A stretch of DNA of 64,000 nt from Streptomyces sp. MST-110588 (GCF_022695595.1 NZ_CP074380.1:5258001-5322000); one strand, 5' to 3'. Shown: positions 1 to 9,453, counted from the stretch's first letter. The notes: generated from the sequence alone by a model not told the origin. A program made the numbers and translations.

Positions 1-97
1 GCCGGGCGGAGTCCGGGTGCGGGGCGGCGGGGTCCGGGTGCCGGGTGGGGCTCGGTTGCTGGGCGGGGCTTGGTTGCTGGGCGGGGACGTGCGTCAC
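1..97 (-). CDS. 5' end of an unidentified gene running off the window
   Basis: A GTG at 97 overlaps the TGA of the upstream 569-aa gene in a GTGA arrangement, and the frame stays open to the window edge (32 codons). The visible N-terminus is rich in Pro, Gln and His with a repeated PAQQPSP-like unit, so it is probably a disordered leader. The overlap suggests it is the third gene of the nuclease operon. Nothing can be said about its function from this fragment. Confidence 0.4.
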   Translation of the reverse strand, partial: MTHVPAQQPSPAQQPSPTRHPDPAAPHPDSAR

Positions 98-1803
98 AGG
101 AAATCCTCCGCGGTCACGGGATCGGGGGACTCCACGGGGGCGTCACCGAGGAGATCCGGCGGCGGTCCGCCGTGCGTCCACGGCGTGTTCTCCGGATCGG
201 GCAGCTCGGGTCCGCCGCGCGGCGCGTGCTCGAAGAGCGTCCAGCACACCCGCTCGCCCTCCTGGGGAACGGAACCCTCCTCCGGCACCTGCCCGCGCCC
301 CATCCCGTTGGTCAGCCGCACCACCAGCGCGACCGGTTCGGCGTCCGAGGGGCCTTCACTCGCCGGGGCCGCCGCACTTGTGGCATCAGCGCTCCCGGAA
401 GGCGCGGCGTACGGGGCTGACGCGGCGTACGGGGCTGACAGGGCTGGCGAGACGTACGAGAGGAACTCGGCGGTCTGTGTCCTGCCGTCCGGCAGCGGAC
501 GGTACAGCTTCACGCCTGCGGACAGGTACGGGCGGTCGGCGGTCAGGAGGGTGACCAGCGGGCGCGGCATCGGGCGTCTGCCCTCGGAGAAGGCCATCTC
601 CACCGCCGTCACCTCCCCCACCAGCGCCTCCCCGGCCAGCCGCCGGCCGGCCATCACCAGCGGGTCGTCCAGTGCTTCCTGCGCGTCCAGTTGCGCCTGT
701 GCCGTCTCCCGGGAGGCGAGCTTGTGCGCGGCCGTGATCGCGTCGTCCCGCCTGGGCTGCGGCGGCTCACCGGCCCGTACGCGGTCGCGGTGGGCGGTGT
801 AGGACCAGCGGTCCCGCTTCCAGCGGTCGGCGACCCGCGCGCCTTCGGGCAGGCCGCGCAGCAGGTCGATGCCGTGCCATACGGCGTCCCACGTGGGCCG
901 CAGCCGGCTCTCTATGAGGCCGCGGACCTCTTCCGCCGGATCCGGTGACGGGTCGCCCTGCGCCGGAAGGGGCGCCGTGCCAAGGGCGCCGGGCGTCCTT
1001 GCGGCGTCGTAACGGGCCATCGCGGGGGCCAGCAGCTTGTTGTCGAAGGCCGGGTCCGTGGCCGGTCCGGCCGGCGGGCACAGCAACTGGCCGTCCGCGT
1101 CCCGCGCCGTCTCCGCGCGCAGCGCCGCGTCATCGCCCCGCTCGCCCCCGGGAGGGTCGATCCAGCCGAGCAGCGCGCCCAGATGCTGGTCCTCCAGATG
1201 GCTCTGCCCACTGGCCCAGTGGCGGCTGAGCAGCCCCGTCATGGACAGCAGCAGACAGGCGCCGGGCACCCGCGCCCGCTCGCCGAAGTGGGTGAACCAG
1301 CGGCCCAGCAGCGGCACGTGGGGCGGCGCCGGGTGCGGGGCGTCCGGTTCCTGCTCGGCGGTACGGCGGAACCGCATGGAGCGGCCCAGCAGGCGTACGT
1401 ACTCCACGCCCGCCGCGCTGGGCACGATCACCTGCGGCGCGTCGCGGCACAACTCGACCTCGACGGGGACCTTCCGGCCCGTCTCCGGGTCGGTCTCCTT
1501 GCGCTCCTCGATGTCGACGTCGTCCGCGTACCCGTCCACGTACGGCAGGACGTACTCCGCCAGCTCGGCCAGGAAGGCGAAGCGCAGATCGCGGTCGCGC
1601 GGCTGCGGCACGGTGAGTAGCAGCGGCTTCTCCCGGTCCGTGCCGACGAGCGCGCCCAGGGGCGCACCCGCCTCACCCGCGGTGGTCAACGGTACGAAGA
1701 CCAGCGGCCGTTCGGACAGATGGCGGTGGCGCACCGTGGCCAGCGGCTGGGCGCGGCCCGACGCCATGGCCTCCATCCGGGCCAGCATGGTGATCAGTGA
1801 CAT
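94..1803 (-). CDS. Unknown 569-aa protein coupled to the Cas4/RecB-like nuclease
   Basis: I do not recognise this protein. It has no signal peptide or membrane segment, and Pro/Ala-rich low-complexity stretches in its C-terminal third. The start ATG at 1803 has a strong AAGGAG about 7 nt upstream and overlaps the last 10 nt of the upstream nuclease gene, so the two are translationally coupled. A further gene overlaps its own stop. Codon usage is typical of the host. The coupling suggests it works in the same complex or pathway as the nuclease, perhaps DNA repair or defence, but that is inference from position only. Confidence 0.75.
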   Translation of the reverse strand: MSLITMLARMEAMASGRAQPLATVRHRHLSERPLVFVPLTTAGEAGAPLGALVGTDREKPLLLTVPQPRDRDLRFAFLAELAEYVLPYVDGYADDVDIEERKETDPETGRKVPVEVELCRDAPQVIVPSAAGVEYVRLLGRSMRFRRTAEQEPDAPHPAPPHVPLLGRWFTHFGERARVPGACLLLSMTGLLSRHWASGQSHLEDQHLGALLGWIDPPGGERGDDAALRAETARDADGQLLCPPAGPATDPAFDNKLLAPAMARYDAARTPGALGTAPLPAQGDPSPDPAEEVRGLIESRLRPTWDAVWHGIDLLRGLPEGARVADRWKRDRWSYTAHRDRVRAGEPPQPRRDDAITAAHKLASRETAQAQLDAQEALDDPLVMAGRRLAGEALVGEVTAVEMAFSEGRRPMPRPLVTLLTADRPYLSAGVKLYRPLPDGRTQTAEFLSYVSPALSAPYAASAPYAAPSGSADATSAAAPASEGPSDAEPVALVVRLTNGMGRGQVPEEGSVPQEGERVCWTLFEHAPRGGPELPDPENTPWTHGGPPPDLLGDAPVESPDPVTAEDFL

Positions 1804-3305
1804 CCCGCCGCTCCTTCCCCGGCACCCGCACCGTCCCGCGCCGCAGCCCCGTCCCGCGCCGCTCCTCCCCGTGCCGTCGGTGCCGTCTGTGCCGCCTCGC
1901 TCAGCGCCTCGGCACGCAGGGCCGCCGCACGGCGCAGAGCCGCCACCGCGGGATCGACGTCCGGGACCGCATACGGGGCCGCATACGCAACCGCGTCCGG
2001 GCCGCCGGAGGAGCCACCGGCAGCGGGTACGGGGCCGGACGCGAGCCCCGGATCAGGGCCAGGAGCAGGACCAGGGCCGGGCGGGGACACGGCATCCGGG
2101 GGCGCGGCGGTGACGCCGGGCGCTGCCGCCGCCAGCACCTCCTCGACGGTGCGCAGGCCGCCCAGCTCGCCCCGTACGCCACGGCCCAGCGCCTCGACCG
2201 CCCCCGCCTCCCGGGCCCGCTCGCGGCAGTGGAAGGCCAGCTCGCAGGCGGCCAGGCACTCGGGGGCGTAGGCCGCGCCGACCGCGTCGACGGCCTCGGC
2301 CAGCTCCGCTGCCGGCCGGGTCGCCGTCTTCCCGTCGTCCGCCAGCCGCAGGTCGAAGGTCGTGCCCTCGGGGAGCCCGGCGGCGATCTCCTCGACCCGG
2401 GTGAGGCGGGCGAGCTGCCGCCGGGTCGTCGCGAGCTGCCGGCGGACGTCCAGGACCTCGGCGGCCGGGAGGTTGGAGAAGTCCTTGGGGCAGACGAGCA
2501 GGACACGCTCCTGTACGTGTGCCGTACGGCCGGTCCGGGCGGCGACCTGTTCGGCCACGTGCCCCAGAGCGAGGACATACACCGCCGCCTGCCGCGCCGC
2601 GGCGCCCACTTTGGCGGGGTCGGCCGAACCGTCGATCATGGGGAAGGACTTGATCTCCACGACCGTCCAGCCGCCGTCGGGGTGCACCACGACCGCGTCC
2701 GGCTCCAAGTAGGCGACCGACCCGGCCACTTCGAGGGCCAGCAGCGGATGGTCGAGCAGCGCCCATCCGCCTGCGGCGGTGGTCTCCCGCAGTGTCAGGG
2801 CCGTACGGGCCGCGCGCCCCTCGGGCCCCGCGGCGGACAGGTCCGGAACCGCCACCTCATCGGGCTCGGGGGGCGGGGCGCCCGCACCCAGGCGTTCGTG
2901 CAGCAGCCGCATCAGGTCCGCGCCGCCGTCCGCCTTGACGCGCGCCTCGAAGCCGTTGCCCCGTATGAGGGCGAACTGCGACTGCCCGTAGGCCGCGGGG
3001 GAGCCGAGCGCCTGGGCCAGCGCGCCCTTGTCGATCCCGGCGCCGTCCAGCAGCGCACGGCGGCGGCAGCCGGGATTGGCCGCCAGCGCCGCCAGCGCGC
3101 GGGCGTCCAGCGGACGCGGGCCGACGCCCGGACCGCGCAGCTCAGCGAGGCGCCGGCGCAGCTCCGCCGTCCGCCGCGGCTGCTGTGGCGCGGGCTGCGA
3201 CGGGCCGTGCGTCGGCTGCGACGGGCCCGGCACCGGGGCCGCCGCGGCAGGTCGACTGTCGCGGAATACGTTCACCCGCGGAAGTCTCGCATCCGCCACT
3301 GACAT
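1794..3305 (-). CDS. PD-(D/E)XK nuclease with Cas4/AddB-like four-cysteine cluster
   Basis: The protein is about 500 aa. A Cys in the context NPGCRRRALL lies in the N-terminal quarter. The PD-(D/E)XK core follows, with the Asp in DAVVVHPDGGW and the catalytic pair in VVEIKSFP. Three more cysteines lie C-terminally in the spacing C-x3-C-x5-C (ECLAACELAFHC). One N-terminal and three C-terminal cysteines around a RecB-type core is the known 4Fe-4S layout of Cas4, AddB and related nucleases. Function in DNA end processing is inferred. The start is uncertain: GTG 3329, ATG 3320, ATG 3305 and GTG 3275 are all possible and none has a clear ribosome site. Any of them overlaps the end of the upstream PAP2 gene by more than 130 nt, which is unusual. 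The C-terminal 120 residues are Pro/Gly/Ala-rich. Confidence 0.75.
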   Translation of the reverse strand: MSVADARLPRVNVFRDSRPAAAAPVPGPSQPTHGPSQPAPQQPRRTAELRRRLAELRGPGVGPRPLDARALAALAANPGCRRRALLDGAGIDKGALAQALGSPAAYGQSQFALIRGNGFEARVKADGGADLMRLLHERLGAGAPPPEPDEVAVPDLSAAGPEGRAARTALTLRETTAAGGWALLDHPLLALEVAGSVAYLEPDAVVVHPDGGWTVVEIKSFPMIDGSADPAKVGAAARQAAVYVLALGHVAEQVAARTGRTAHVQERVLLVCPKDFSNLPAAEVLDVRRQLATTRRQLARLTRVEEIAAGLPEGTTFDLRLADDGKTATRPAAELAEAVDAVGAAYAPECLAACELAFHCRERAREAGAVEALGRGVRGELGGLRTVEEVLAAAAPGVTAAPPDAVSPPGPGPAPGPDPGLASGPVPAAGGSSGGPDAVAYAAPYAVPDVDPAVAALRRAAALRAEALSEAAQTAPTARGGAARDGAAARDGAGAGEGAAGCH

Positions 3306-4212
3306 TCGCGTCGGGCGCATGCGCAACACCGGTGACCGAATGGGCCGGCGCGGTATCGGTCAGCCTGTTCGGCGGATTCGGCTCGCCCGGCCCGGCGGAC
3401 CCGGCCGGCCCTTGCTGCCTCGTACGGGTCCGTACCTGCCCGGTACGGACCCGGGCGCGCACGCCGTCCGCCAGGCGCAGCGCCGGCTGGGCCAGGAGCC
3501 GGCCGGCCACCATCACGGCGGCTCCGGCGAGCGCGTCGAGGAGGTAGTGGTTGGCGGTGCCCATCACGACCAGGGCGACGAGCAGCGGGTAGGCGACCGC
3601 CGCGGCCCTGGTGAGCCGGGAGGCGCCGTACAGCCACAGCGCGGCACCGCACCACAGCGCCCATCCCACGTGGAGGCTGGGCATGGCCGCGTACTGGTTG
3701 GTCATCCCGCCCAGGCCGCGCGGCGCGCTCGCGTCCTGCCCCCACCACCCGTAGGAGGAGAACCGGGCCATCGTGTCGGCGAAGCCGTCGTCCGCCCCCA
3801 GGAGGCGCGGCGGAGCCGTGGGCAGGAGGGTGAATCCCACCAGGCCGATGAGGGTGGAGATCAGCAGCCACGTACGCATCAGGCGGTACCCGGCGGCGTG
3901 CCGGTGCCACAGCCATATGAGGACCGCGGGCGTCACCAGATAGTGCAGCGAGGCGTACACGTAGTCGGCGGGGACGCCGAGGGAGGCGTGGGCGGTGAAA
4001 AGACGGTTGAGCGCGCGCTCGGGGTCCAGCCGCAGCAGTTCTTCCAGGCGCACTATCGCGTGGCCGTTCCCGGTGGCGGTGCCCGTGTCTCCCCGGGCCA
4101 GCAGACGGCCGGCGGAATAGGCCGCGTACAACAGGGCCGTCAGCGGAAGCTCGGTCCACCAGCGCGGCCGGCCACCGGATACCGCCGCGATACGGCGCAC
4201 TGCGGTGTGCAT
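3142..4212 (-). CDS. PAP2-superfamily membrane phosphatase / inositolphosphotransferase-like protein
   Basis: An integral membrane protein of 356 aa with about six hydrophobic segments in the first 250 residues. The PAP2-type catalytic motifs are visible as MPSLHVGWA and [13 protein letters not shown], the layout seen in the inositol-phosphorylceramide-synthase-like (PAP2_3) branch. It probably hydrolyses or transfers a lipid phosphate on the outer membrane face; the substrate is unknown. ATG 4212 has GGGAGAA about 10 nt upstream. The last ~110 residues are a low-complexity tail whose DNA overlaps the N-terminal coding region of the nuclease gene in another frame, so the true 3' end may be affected by a frameshift. 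Divergent from the histidine phosphatase gene. Confidence 0.8.
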   Translation of the reverse strand: MHTAVRRIAAVSGGRPRWWTELPLTALLYAAYSAGRLLARGDTGTATGNGHAIVRLEELLRLDPERALNRLFTAHASLGVPADYVYASLHYLVTPAVLIWLWHRHAAGYRLMRTWLLISTLIGLVGFTLLPTAPPRLLGADDGFADTMARFSSYGWWGQDASAPRGLGGMTNQYAAMPSLHVGWALWCGAALWLYGASRLTRAAAVAYPLLVALVVMGTANHYLLDALAGAAVMVAGRLLAQPALRLADGVRARVRTGQVRTRTRQQGPAGSAGPGEPNPPNRLTDTAPAHSVTGVAHAPDANVSGGCETSAGERIPRQSTCRGGPGAGPVAADARPVAARATAAAADGGAAPAPR

Positions 4213-4453
4213 CCGAAACGTTCTCCCATGGTGCGAAGAATTCCGCGGCGCCCGGTGGCTCCAATTGCCCGGGCGAGGCGCGCCGACTCATCAACCATAC
4301 GCCGTATGTTTGATGATCTTGCAGGCTGGAGCTGTCTCTCTCGTCACCCCGGGTGTCAGTGGCCTGCGCGATGATGGAGAAGATGGAGCGGACGGAAAAC
4401 GTCCATCGACAACGACCGAGGAAAAGCCGGGAAATCGGCGAGAGGAATTCCCC

Positions 4454-5047
4454 ATGGCACCGCGCATTCTGCTGGCCCGGCACGGGCAGACGGAATGGTC
4501 CCTTTCCGGCAGGCACACCGGCCGTACGGACATTCCGCTACTCGACGAGGGCCGCCGCGGCGCCAAACTGCTCGGCGAGCGGCTGCACCGCGCGCCCTGG
4601 AACGGCCTGCCGGACGTCGAGGTCCGTACCAGCCCCCTGGTGCGCGCCAAGGAGACCTGCGAGCTGGCGGGCTTCGGCGGCCGGGCGCAGGACTGGGACG
4701 TCCTGATGGAGGTCGACTACGGCGCGTACGAGGGCCTGACCCCGGCCGAGATCAAGGCCGGGCGCCCCGGCTGGTTCATATGGCGCGACGGCGTTCCGGA
4801 GGGCGAGACGCTCGCCGAGGTCGCGGCGCGCGCCGATCAGGTCGTGGAGTGGGCGCGCTCGGCCGACCGCGATGTGCTGATCTTCGCCCACGGCCACATC
4901 CTGCGCTCCATAGGCGCCCGCTGGCTGGGCCTGGACCTCTCCTTCGCGGCCCGTATCCGCCTCGAACCGACCTCGCTGTCGGTGCTCGGCTGGGCGTACG
5001 GCGAACCGGCGATCGAGCGCTGGAACGACACGGGCCACTTCGGCTGA
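4454..5047 (+). CDS. Histidine phosphatase (phosphoglycerate-mutase-like) family protein
   Basis: 197 aa. The phosphohistidine motif is visible at the N-terminus ([14 protein letters not shown]), followed by the partner Arg in [11 protein letters not shown] and the second catalytic His in [11 protein letters not shown]. This is a cytoplasmic single-domain acid phosphatase/mutase fold; the substrate cannot be predicted, and both phosphoglycerate mutases and sugar or nucleotide phosphatases share these motifs. ATG 4454 is chosen over upstream starts because GAGAGGAA sits just before it and the fold begins immediately. A separate promoter must lie in the 240-nt divergent gap shared with the PAP2 gene. 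Confidence 0.88.
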   Translation: MAPRILLARHGQTEWSLSGRHTGRTDIPLLDEGRRGAKLLGERLHRAPWNGLPDVEVRTSPLVRAKETCELAGFGGRAQDWDVLMEVDYGAYEGLTPAEIKAGRPGWFIWRDGVPEGETLAEVAARADQVVEWARSADRDVLIFAHGHILRSIGARWLGLDLSFAARIRLEPTSLSVLGWAYGEPAIERWNDTGHFG

Positions 5048-5098
5048 GAGGGCGGGAGCGGGGAGGAGGTCAGGGCCTGGGCGCGCCGGCCGCCGGCG

Positions 5099-6817
5099 TC
5101 ACGCCGACCGTCGTACCGATGCGTACCGGTCCAGGAAGTCCGTGACCTCGTCGAGCCCGCGGTGCGGGCGCAGTGTCCGGGCGGTGGCGTCCAGCATCGT
5201 GCGGATACGCGCCGACTGGACGACTTCCAGGAGGGAGATCACCCGGCTCCCGGCCGCGGCGGCCTCCTCCGGCTCCCCGCTGTGTGCCAGGTTGTCCGCC
5301 AGTTCCGCCGTGAACAGCGCGATGTTCCGGGTGAAATGGGGGTCTTGCAGCGCCACCGCGCGGCGCGCGTGTTCCGCCGCACGCCCCCGGTCACCCAAAG
5401 CCGCCCAGCACTGCGCCTCCAGGCCCTCCAGCTCCGCCGCCCCGAAGAAGGACATCCACTCCGGATCGGCGTCGGACGGCCCGTGTTCGAAGAGCCGATG
5501 GGCCCGTGCGAGGGCCTGTGCGCAGCCCGTACGGTCGCCCAGCCCCGCCCGGCCGCCCGCCTCGCGCAGCGCGAGCAGGGAGAGCAGGCGCGAGGAGCCC
5601 AGGCGCTCGGCGGCGTGCTGGGCCGCCTGGGCGGTACGTACGGCCTCGCGCGGCCGGTCCGCGTCCCGCGCCAGGAAGGCCGTGTTGCAAAAGGCGTGCG
5701 CCTCCAGGGCCGGGTCCCCGGCGACCCGCGCGGTGGCCAGGGCCTCGGCGTAGTGCGAGCGGGCGTCCTCGAAGCGGCCGGAGTCGTGCGCCAGCCAGCC
5801 GACCGAGATGGCCAGTTCGCCGGCGCCAGCTTGCAGGCGGTCGGTGACCGACCGGTGGTGGGTGCCGGAGTCCAGCAGCGCGTACGCGGCCCGTAGCGGC
5901 CGGGCGGCGTTGCGGTAGATGCCCTCCGCGCCGTGCCGGTCGTCCAGCAGCCGGATGCGGCGTACGGCCTCTTCGACGGCCGCCGCCTCGGCCTCGCCGG
6001 CCGGGGTCGACTCGCCGTGCGCGCCTCCCCGGATGCCGCTGCGCGTGCCGGAGAGCGGCATCCGGCGAGTGGACGGGGCGGAAGAGGTGTACGGGTCGAA
6101 TGGGGCGAAAGTGGTGGAGGCGGCGGATGCGGTGGGGAGGAGGGAGGGAAGCGGGGCGAGGCCCAGGGTGACGGCCGAGCCGCCGGTGATGAACGCGCGG
6201 CGCAACACGTCGCTCTCCTTGCCGTTCTGGGGAAAACTGTCGCGAGGGTCGATGGGGGCCGCGGTTCCGGGCCCGGGCTCCGGGGGCGCGGTATCGCCCG
6301 CACCCCCACCCCCGTCCGTACCCGCAACCGCATGCGTACGTGCCTTGCGCCCGCGTACCGTCTCGCGTGGCGCGAAGCCCAGGTCGGCGAGCGTGAGTCC
6401 GGGGAACATATGACGGAACACACGCTCGTAGGCGTAGTTCGGGCAGCGGATCTCCCCGGCTTCCACGCGCCCCACGTAACGCGCGTCGCACGAGACCTGT
6501 TCGCCGATGTCCCGGGCGGCGCGGCGCACCGCCGCCGCGAACTCTCCCGGCGACAACCGCCCGCGCAACTGCCGGAAGGCCGTGTTCGGGCGCCGGGCCC
6601 GCCCGGGGCCGCTCGCCGAGCCGCTCACCGGGCCGTTCACGTTCGCCGAATCGTTCGGTCCCTCCCGGTGACTGTTGCGGTCGCTGTCGCGGTCGCCTTT
6701 CTGGCCGCCGCTCCGGCCATCGCTCCGGCCGCCCTTCCGGCCGTCCGGGGCGTTCCGGCCGTCCGGGCGGTCGGGTACGTTGCGCGACGACGCTGATTGC
6801 GCTGGTGGCGACGCCAT
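5099..6817 (-). CDS. XRE-type regulator with C-terminal TPR-like helical repeats
   Basis: 572 aa. Residues 1-75 are a low-complexity Asp/Arg/Asn/Gly-rich leader. A helix-turn-helix-like region follows (from about RPNTAFRQLRGRLSP through RYVGRVEAGEIRCPNY). Next come a disordered linker, a short hydrophobic stretch (AFITGGSAVTLGLAPL) and about 300 residues of helical hairpins rich in Ala/Leu/Arg that look like tetratricopeptide repeats. This layout is common in Streptomyces regulators of unknown signal. ATG 6817 has GGAGGG 8 nt upstream. The gene is divergent from the 193-aa gene, and the 232-bp gap should hold both promoters. Confidence 0.75.
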   Translation of the reverse strand: MASPPAQSASSRNVPDRPDGRNAPDGRKGGRSDGRSGGQKGDRDSDRNSHREGPNDSANVNGPVSGSASGPGRARRPNTAFRQLRGRLSPGEFAAAVRRAARDIGEQVSCDARYVGRVEAGEIRCPNYAYERVFRHMFPGLTLADLGFAPRETVRGRKARTHAVAGTDGGGGAGDTAPPEPGPGTAAPIDPRDSFPQNGKESDVLRRAFITGGSAVTLGLAPLPSLLPTASAASTTFAPFDPYTSSAPSTRRMPLSGTRSGIRGGAHGESTPAGEAEAAAVEEAVRRIRLLDDRHGAEGIYRNAARPLRAAYALLDSGTHHRSVTDRLQAGAGELAISVGWLAHDSGRFEDARSHYAEALATARVAGDPALEAHAFCNTAFLARDADRPREAVRTAQAAQHAAERLGSSRLLSLLALREAGGRAGLGDRTGCAQALARAHRLFEHGPSDADPEWMSFFGAAELEGLEAQCWAALGDRGRAAEHARRAVALQDPHFTRNIALFTAELADNLAHSGEPEEAAAAGSRVISLLEVVQSARIRTMLDATARTLRPHRGLDEVTDFLDRYASVRRSA

Positions 6818-7049
6818 GGCAGACCCTCCGTGCCGTCTGTGTGGCGATGCCGCGGCCTGACGGTGCGACGGGACGACGGTACCGGCTGTGACCTGACCAA
6901 CACGCTGGGTTCGCCGACAAAACGACCGTCCTGCGCGCGATCCGCCATGAACTGCCATCCTTTGCCGCGTTATGCCGCCGTAGCCGTTGGTACGCCCCGG
7001 CGTTGGAAGGGGTGTAAAGGGAGCGGTGCGGGCATAAGGAGGGGTTTCC

Positions 7050-7631
7050 TTGTTGGAGACCGGCGTGAGCAGTGACGTCGAAGGCGCCGTCAACAGCGCC
7101 GCCGGCGGTGTCGTGGGCCGTCTCGTACGAGGCGCGGCCGGCGCCGTGAGCGCGTCCGTCAACGGCGCCGGCAACGGCGGAAGTTCGCCGGCCACCACCG
7201 TCGGGCACCGGCCTTCCTGGGAGCAGAGCGCGCCACCGGCACTCTCTCCGGCCCAGCCCTGGGACCTGGTGACGGTCCCCGCCCGCCAGGGGCTGGAGGC
7301 CGTGGACATCCTGCGGCTGCGCGACGGGGTCGGGCCGGTCCTGCACGACGGCTCGTGCGACACCCTCGGGTTCCTGGTGCCCCCGGGCACGGCCGCGGGC
7401 TGGGACCTGCCGGGCAGTGCGTGTACACAGACCTACCGGCGCACGGCCGGTGCGGACGGCGCGCGCGAGACCGAAGGCGCCCCGTCCGGGCCGTTGGAGC
7501 CGCCCGTCACGGGTACGGGCTGGCTGGTGTCCCCGGAGGGCGCGTACGCCTCGGCCACCGACCCGGCCGACCTGCGGGCGGCGCTCGGCGAGGCGGCCCG
7601 TACGATCGAGGCCGTCGACCGCTGCCAGTGA
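7050..7631 (+). CDS. Conserved actinobacterial protein, similar to the N-terminal part of Prim-Pol-like proteins
   Basis: 193 aa, starting at a TTG (7050 or 7053) behind a perfect AAGGAGG at 7036-7042, which decides the start. The first 70 residues are Gly/Ala/Ser-rich. The core (PWDLVTVPARQGLEAVDILR ... GFLVPPGTAAGWDLPG) reminds me of Streptomyces proteins annotated as bifunctional DNA primase/polymerase N-terminal-like, but I see no catalytic acidic triad, so this is only a resemblance. No membrane segment. Function unknown. Confidence 0.65.
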   Translation: MLETGVSSDVEGAVNSAAGGVVGRLVRGAAGAVSASVNGAGNGGSSPATTVGHRPSWEQSAPPALSPAQPWDLVTVPARQGLEAVDILRLRDGVGPVLHDGSCDTLGFLVPPGTAAGWDLPGSACTQTYRRTAGADGARETEGAPSGPLEPPVTGTGWLVSPEGAYASATDPADLRAALGEAARTIEAVDRCQ

Positions 7632-7731
7632 GCCCGGCGACTGCGGGGCCCGCGGTCTGCCCAAGGCCCTGAGGGCGCCCGCTACGCCCGTCCTGACCAG
7701 TGGAAACACGCTGACGCGCCATACTGGGTGC

Positions 7732-8592
7732 ATGGCGAAGAGCAGGCGCGGGCGGTCGGGCCCCGAGTCCGTCGTGGAGTCCGTGGCCGGCGGCCGTGCC
7801 GAACTGCGTCCGGACCGGGACCGGCCCCGGGGATGGACCCTGCTGATCGACGGCGCCCCGCAGTCCCATGTGGACCTGGACGATCCGGCATACCTGGACT
7901 TCGCCTACCAGCGGCGCCTCGGCCACATCGCCGATCTTGCCGCGCCCGCGGGAAAGCCCCTCCAGGTCGTCCACCTGGGCGGCGGGGCCCTGACGATGGC
8001 GCGCTATGTGGCGGCGACCCGTCCGCGCTCGACCCAGCAGGTCATGGAGATCGACGCGCCACTGGTCCAACTGGTACGCACCCATCTGCCCTTGGAGAGC
8101 GGCTGGCGCATCCGGGTACGCGGCGGGGACGCCCGGGAAGGGCTGCGGAAGGTCCCGGACGGCTGGGCGGACCTGATCATCGCGGATGTGTTCCGGGCGG
8201 CCCGCACGCCCGCTCATCTGACCAGCGCCGAATTCGTCGGCGAGGTCCGGCGGGCGCTGCGCCCCGGGGGTTTCTACGCGGCCAACCTCACGGACGGACC
8301 GCCGCTGGCCTTCGTACGGGCGCAGATCGCCACCGTCCGTACGGTCTTCGCGGAACTGTGCCTGACCGCCGACCCGGCCGTCCTGCGGGGCAAGCGGTTC
8401 GGGAACGCCGTACTGCTGGCCGCCGACCGCGAACTGCCGGTCGCGGAACTGACCCGCCGGGCCGCCACCGATCCGCAGCCCGCCCGGGTCGAACACGGGC
8501 GCGCGCTGCTGGACTTCACCGGGGGAGCGGCGCCGGTGACGGATGCGACGGCGGTGGCCTCACCGGCCCCGCCACCGTCCGTCTTCGAGTGA
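7732..8592 (+). CDS. Spermidine-synthase-like SAM-binding protein
   Basis: 286 aa with a Rossmann-type methyltransferase/aminopropyltransferase core. The glycine-rich binding loop is VVHLGGGALTMARY, an acidic residue ends the next strand (VMEIDAPLVQLV), and DLIIADVFRA follows. This matches the fused spermidine-synthase-like family that is widespread in actinobacteria and mostly uncharacterised; it lacks obvious polyamine-pocket signatures, so aminopropyl transfer should not be assumed. ATG 7732 starts the conserved region. Lies 100 nt downstream of the 193-aa gene on the same strand. Confidence 0.78.
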   Translation: MAKSRRGRSGPESVVESVAGGRAELRPDRDRPRGWTLLIDGAPQSHVDLDDPAYLDFAYQRRLGHIADLAAPAGKPLQVVHLGGGALTMARYVAATRPRSTQQVMEIDAPLVQLVRTHLPLESGWRIRVRGGDAREGLRKVPDGWADLIIADVFRAARTPAHLTSAEFVGEVRRALRPGGFYAANLTDGPPLAFVRAQIATVRTVFAELCLTADPAVLRGKRFGNAVLLAADRELPVAELTRRAATDPQPARVEHGRALLDFTGGAAPVTDATAVASPAPPPSVFE

Positions 8593-8637
8593 TACATCCG
8601 TCTTCATGCGATTCGGGCGGCACCGGCAGGACGGTGA

Positions 8638-8685
8638 CCGCCGTCGGGCCCGGCCGCCGTCGGATCCGGCCGCCGTCGGGCCCGG
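8638..8685. repeat. Three tandem 16-bp repeats
   Basis: Three head-to-tail units of CCGCCGTCGGGCCCGG (the middle one reads ATCC instead of GCCC) lie in the gap between two convergent genes, followed by two degenerate copies. Each unit contains GGGCCC or GGATCC, so it could fold, but there is no T-tract. No function assigned. Confidence 0.7.
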
Positions 8686-8707
8686 CCGCCGCCCCGTCAG
8701 GTCGCCG

Positions 8708-9331
8708 TCAGGTCGCGTGCTCGTCCGTCGCGACCGTCGGCGGATGGCCGTTCCAGGTGCAGATCACGGATGTATGGGCGCCATTACCGGTGAATTCCAC
8801 CCGGATCCACTGATTCTGCTCCCACACCTGCATCCGCCACCCCGAGTTGGGGGTCGCCGAGACCAGTTGTGCGGACCGGGTGCCCATGTCGAAGACGACC
8901 CGGCCGCCCGCCGTCGCGTAGTTCTTGACCGTGCCGCTCGTGGTGGGCGACAGGGTGCCGCCCGACGACGTACGGGAAGCGCCGTCCGTGCCGAGCCCGC
9001 CGCCGCCCGCGCCGTGGGAGGGGGACGCCGGCCGTGAGGCGCCGGGGCCCGCGGAGGCGGAAGGGGAGGGCGTGGGCTGACCCGAGGGCTTGGGGCGGTG
9101 GGTGGAGGACGCCTGCGGCGGGTTCCCGTCGTCCGTACCGGTCCGTACGGAAGGCGCCGCGCCGGACAGGGGGAGTGCGCGCGGCGGGTCGTAGACCGTG
9201 CCGGCCAGCACGGTGCGCACGCCGAACCACGACAGCGTCACCGCCACTCCTGTGGCCAGCGTCCACGCCGCCGCGTGCACCAGCCCCCGTCTCGAACTCC
9301 CTGTGTTCACACCCGCTATAGGAGCACACAT
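8708..9331 (-). CDS. Membrane-anchored, exported protein of unknown function
   Basis: 207 aa. An uncleaved N-terminal hydrophobic segment around residues 18-42 (AAAWTLATGVAVTLSWFGV) is followed by a long Ser/Pro/Gly/Thr-rich linker of about 80 residues and a compact C-terminal domain of about 70 residues with two Trp-rich strands (WRMQVWEQNQWIRVEF, VICTWNGHPP). This looks like a surface-exposed beta-rich domain on a stalk. It is divergent from the two-component operon and could be its target or sensor partner, which is inference from position only. I do not recognise the family. Confidence 0.7.
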   Translation of the reverse strand: MCAPIAGVNTGSSRRGLVHAAAWTLATGVAVTLSWFGVRTVLAGTVYDPPRALPLSGAAPSVRTGTDDGNPPQASSTHRPKPSGQPTPSPSASAGPGASRPASPSHGAGGGGLGTDGASRTSSGGTLSPTTSGTVKNYATAGGRVVFDMGTRSAQLVSATPNSGWRMQVWEQNQWIRVEFTGNGAHTSVICTWNGHPPTVATDEHAT

Positions 9332-9447
9332 CGGCCGTCCGCCTCATCCACCACTCCCGGCCCGGACGTCACCTGCCTGGGCCCTCCCGGGGGCCCGGCG
9401 CACGGATGCGGCGTCAACCTCGCGTAAAGAAAATGGTCCTCATGGCG

Positions 9448-9453
9448 TACGGT
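9448..9453 (+). promoter_or_regulatory. Candidate -10 box of a leaderless promoter for the response regulator
   Basis: TACGGT fits the actinobacterial TANNNT -10 pattern and lies exactly 7 nt before ATG 9461, the spacing typical of leaderless mRNAs. No Shine-Dalgarno is present before this ATG, which supports a leaderless start. No convincing -35 box is visible. Confidence 0.4.
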
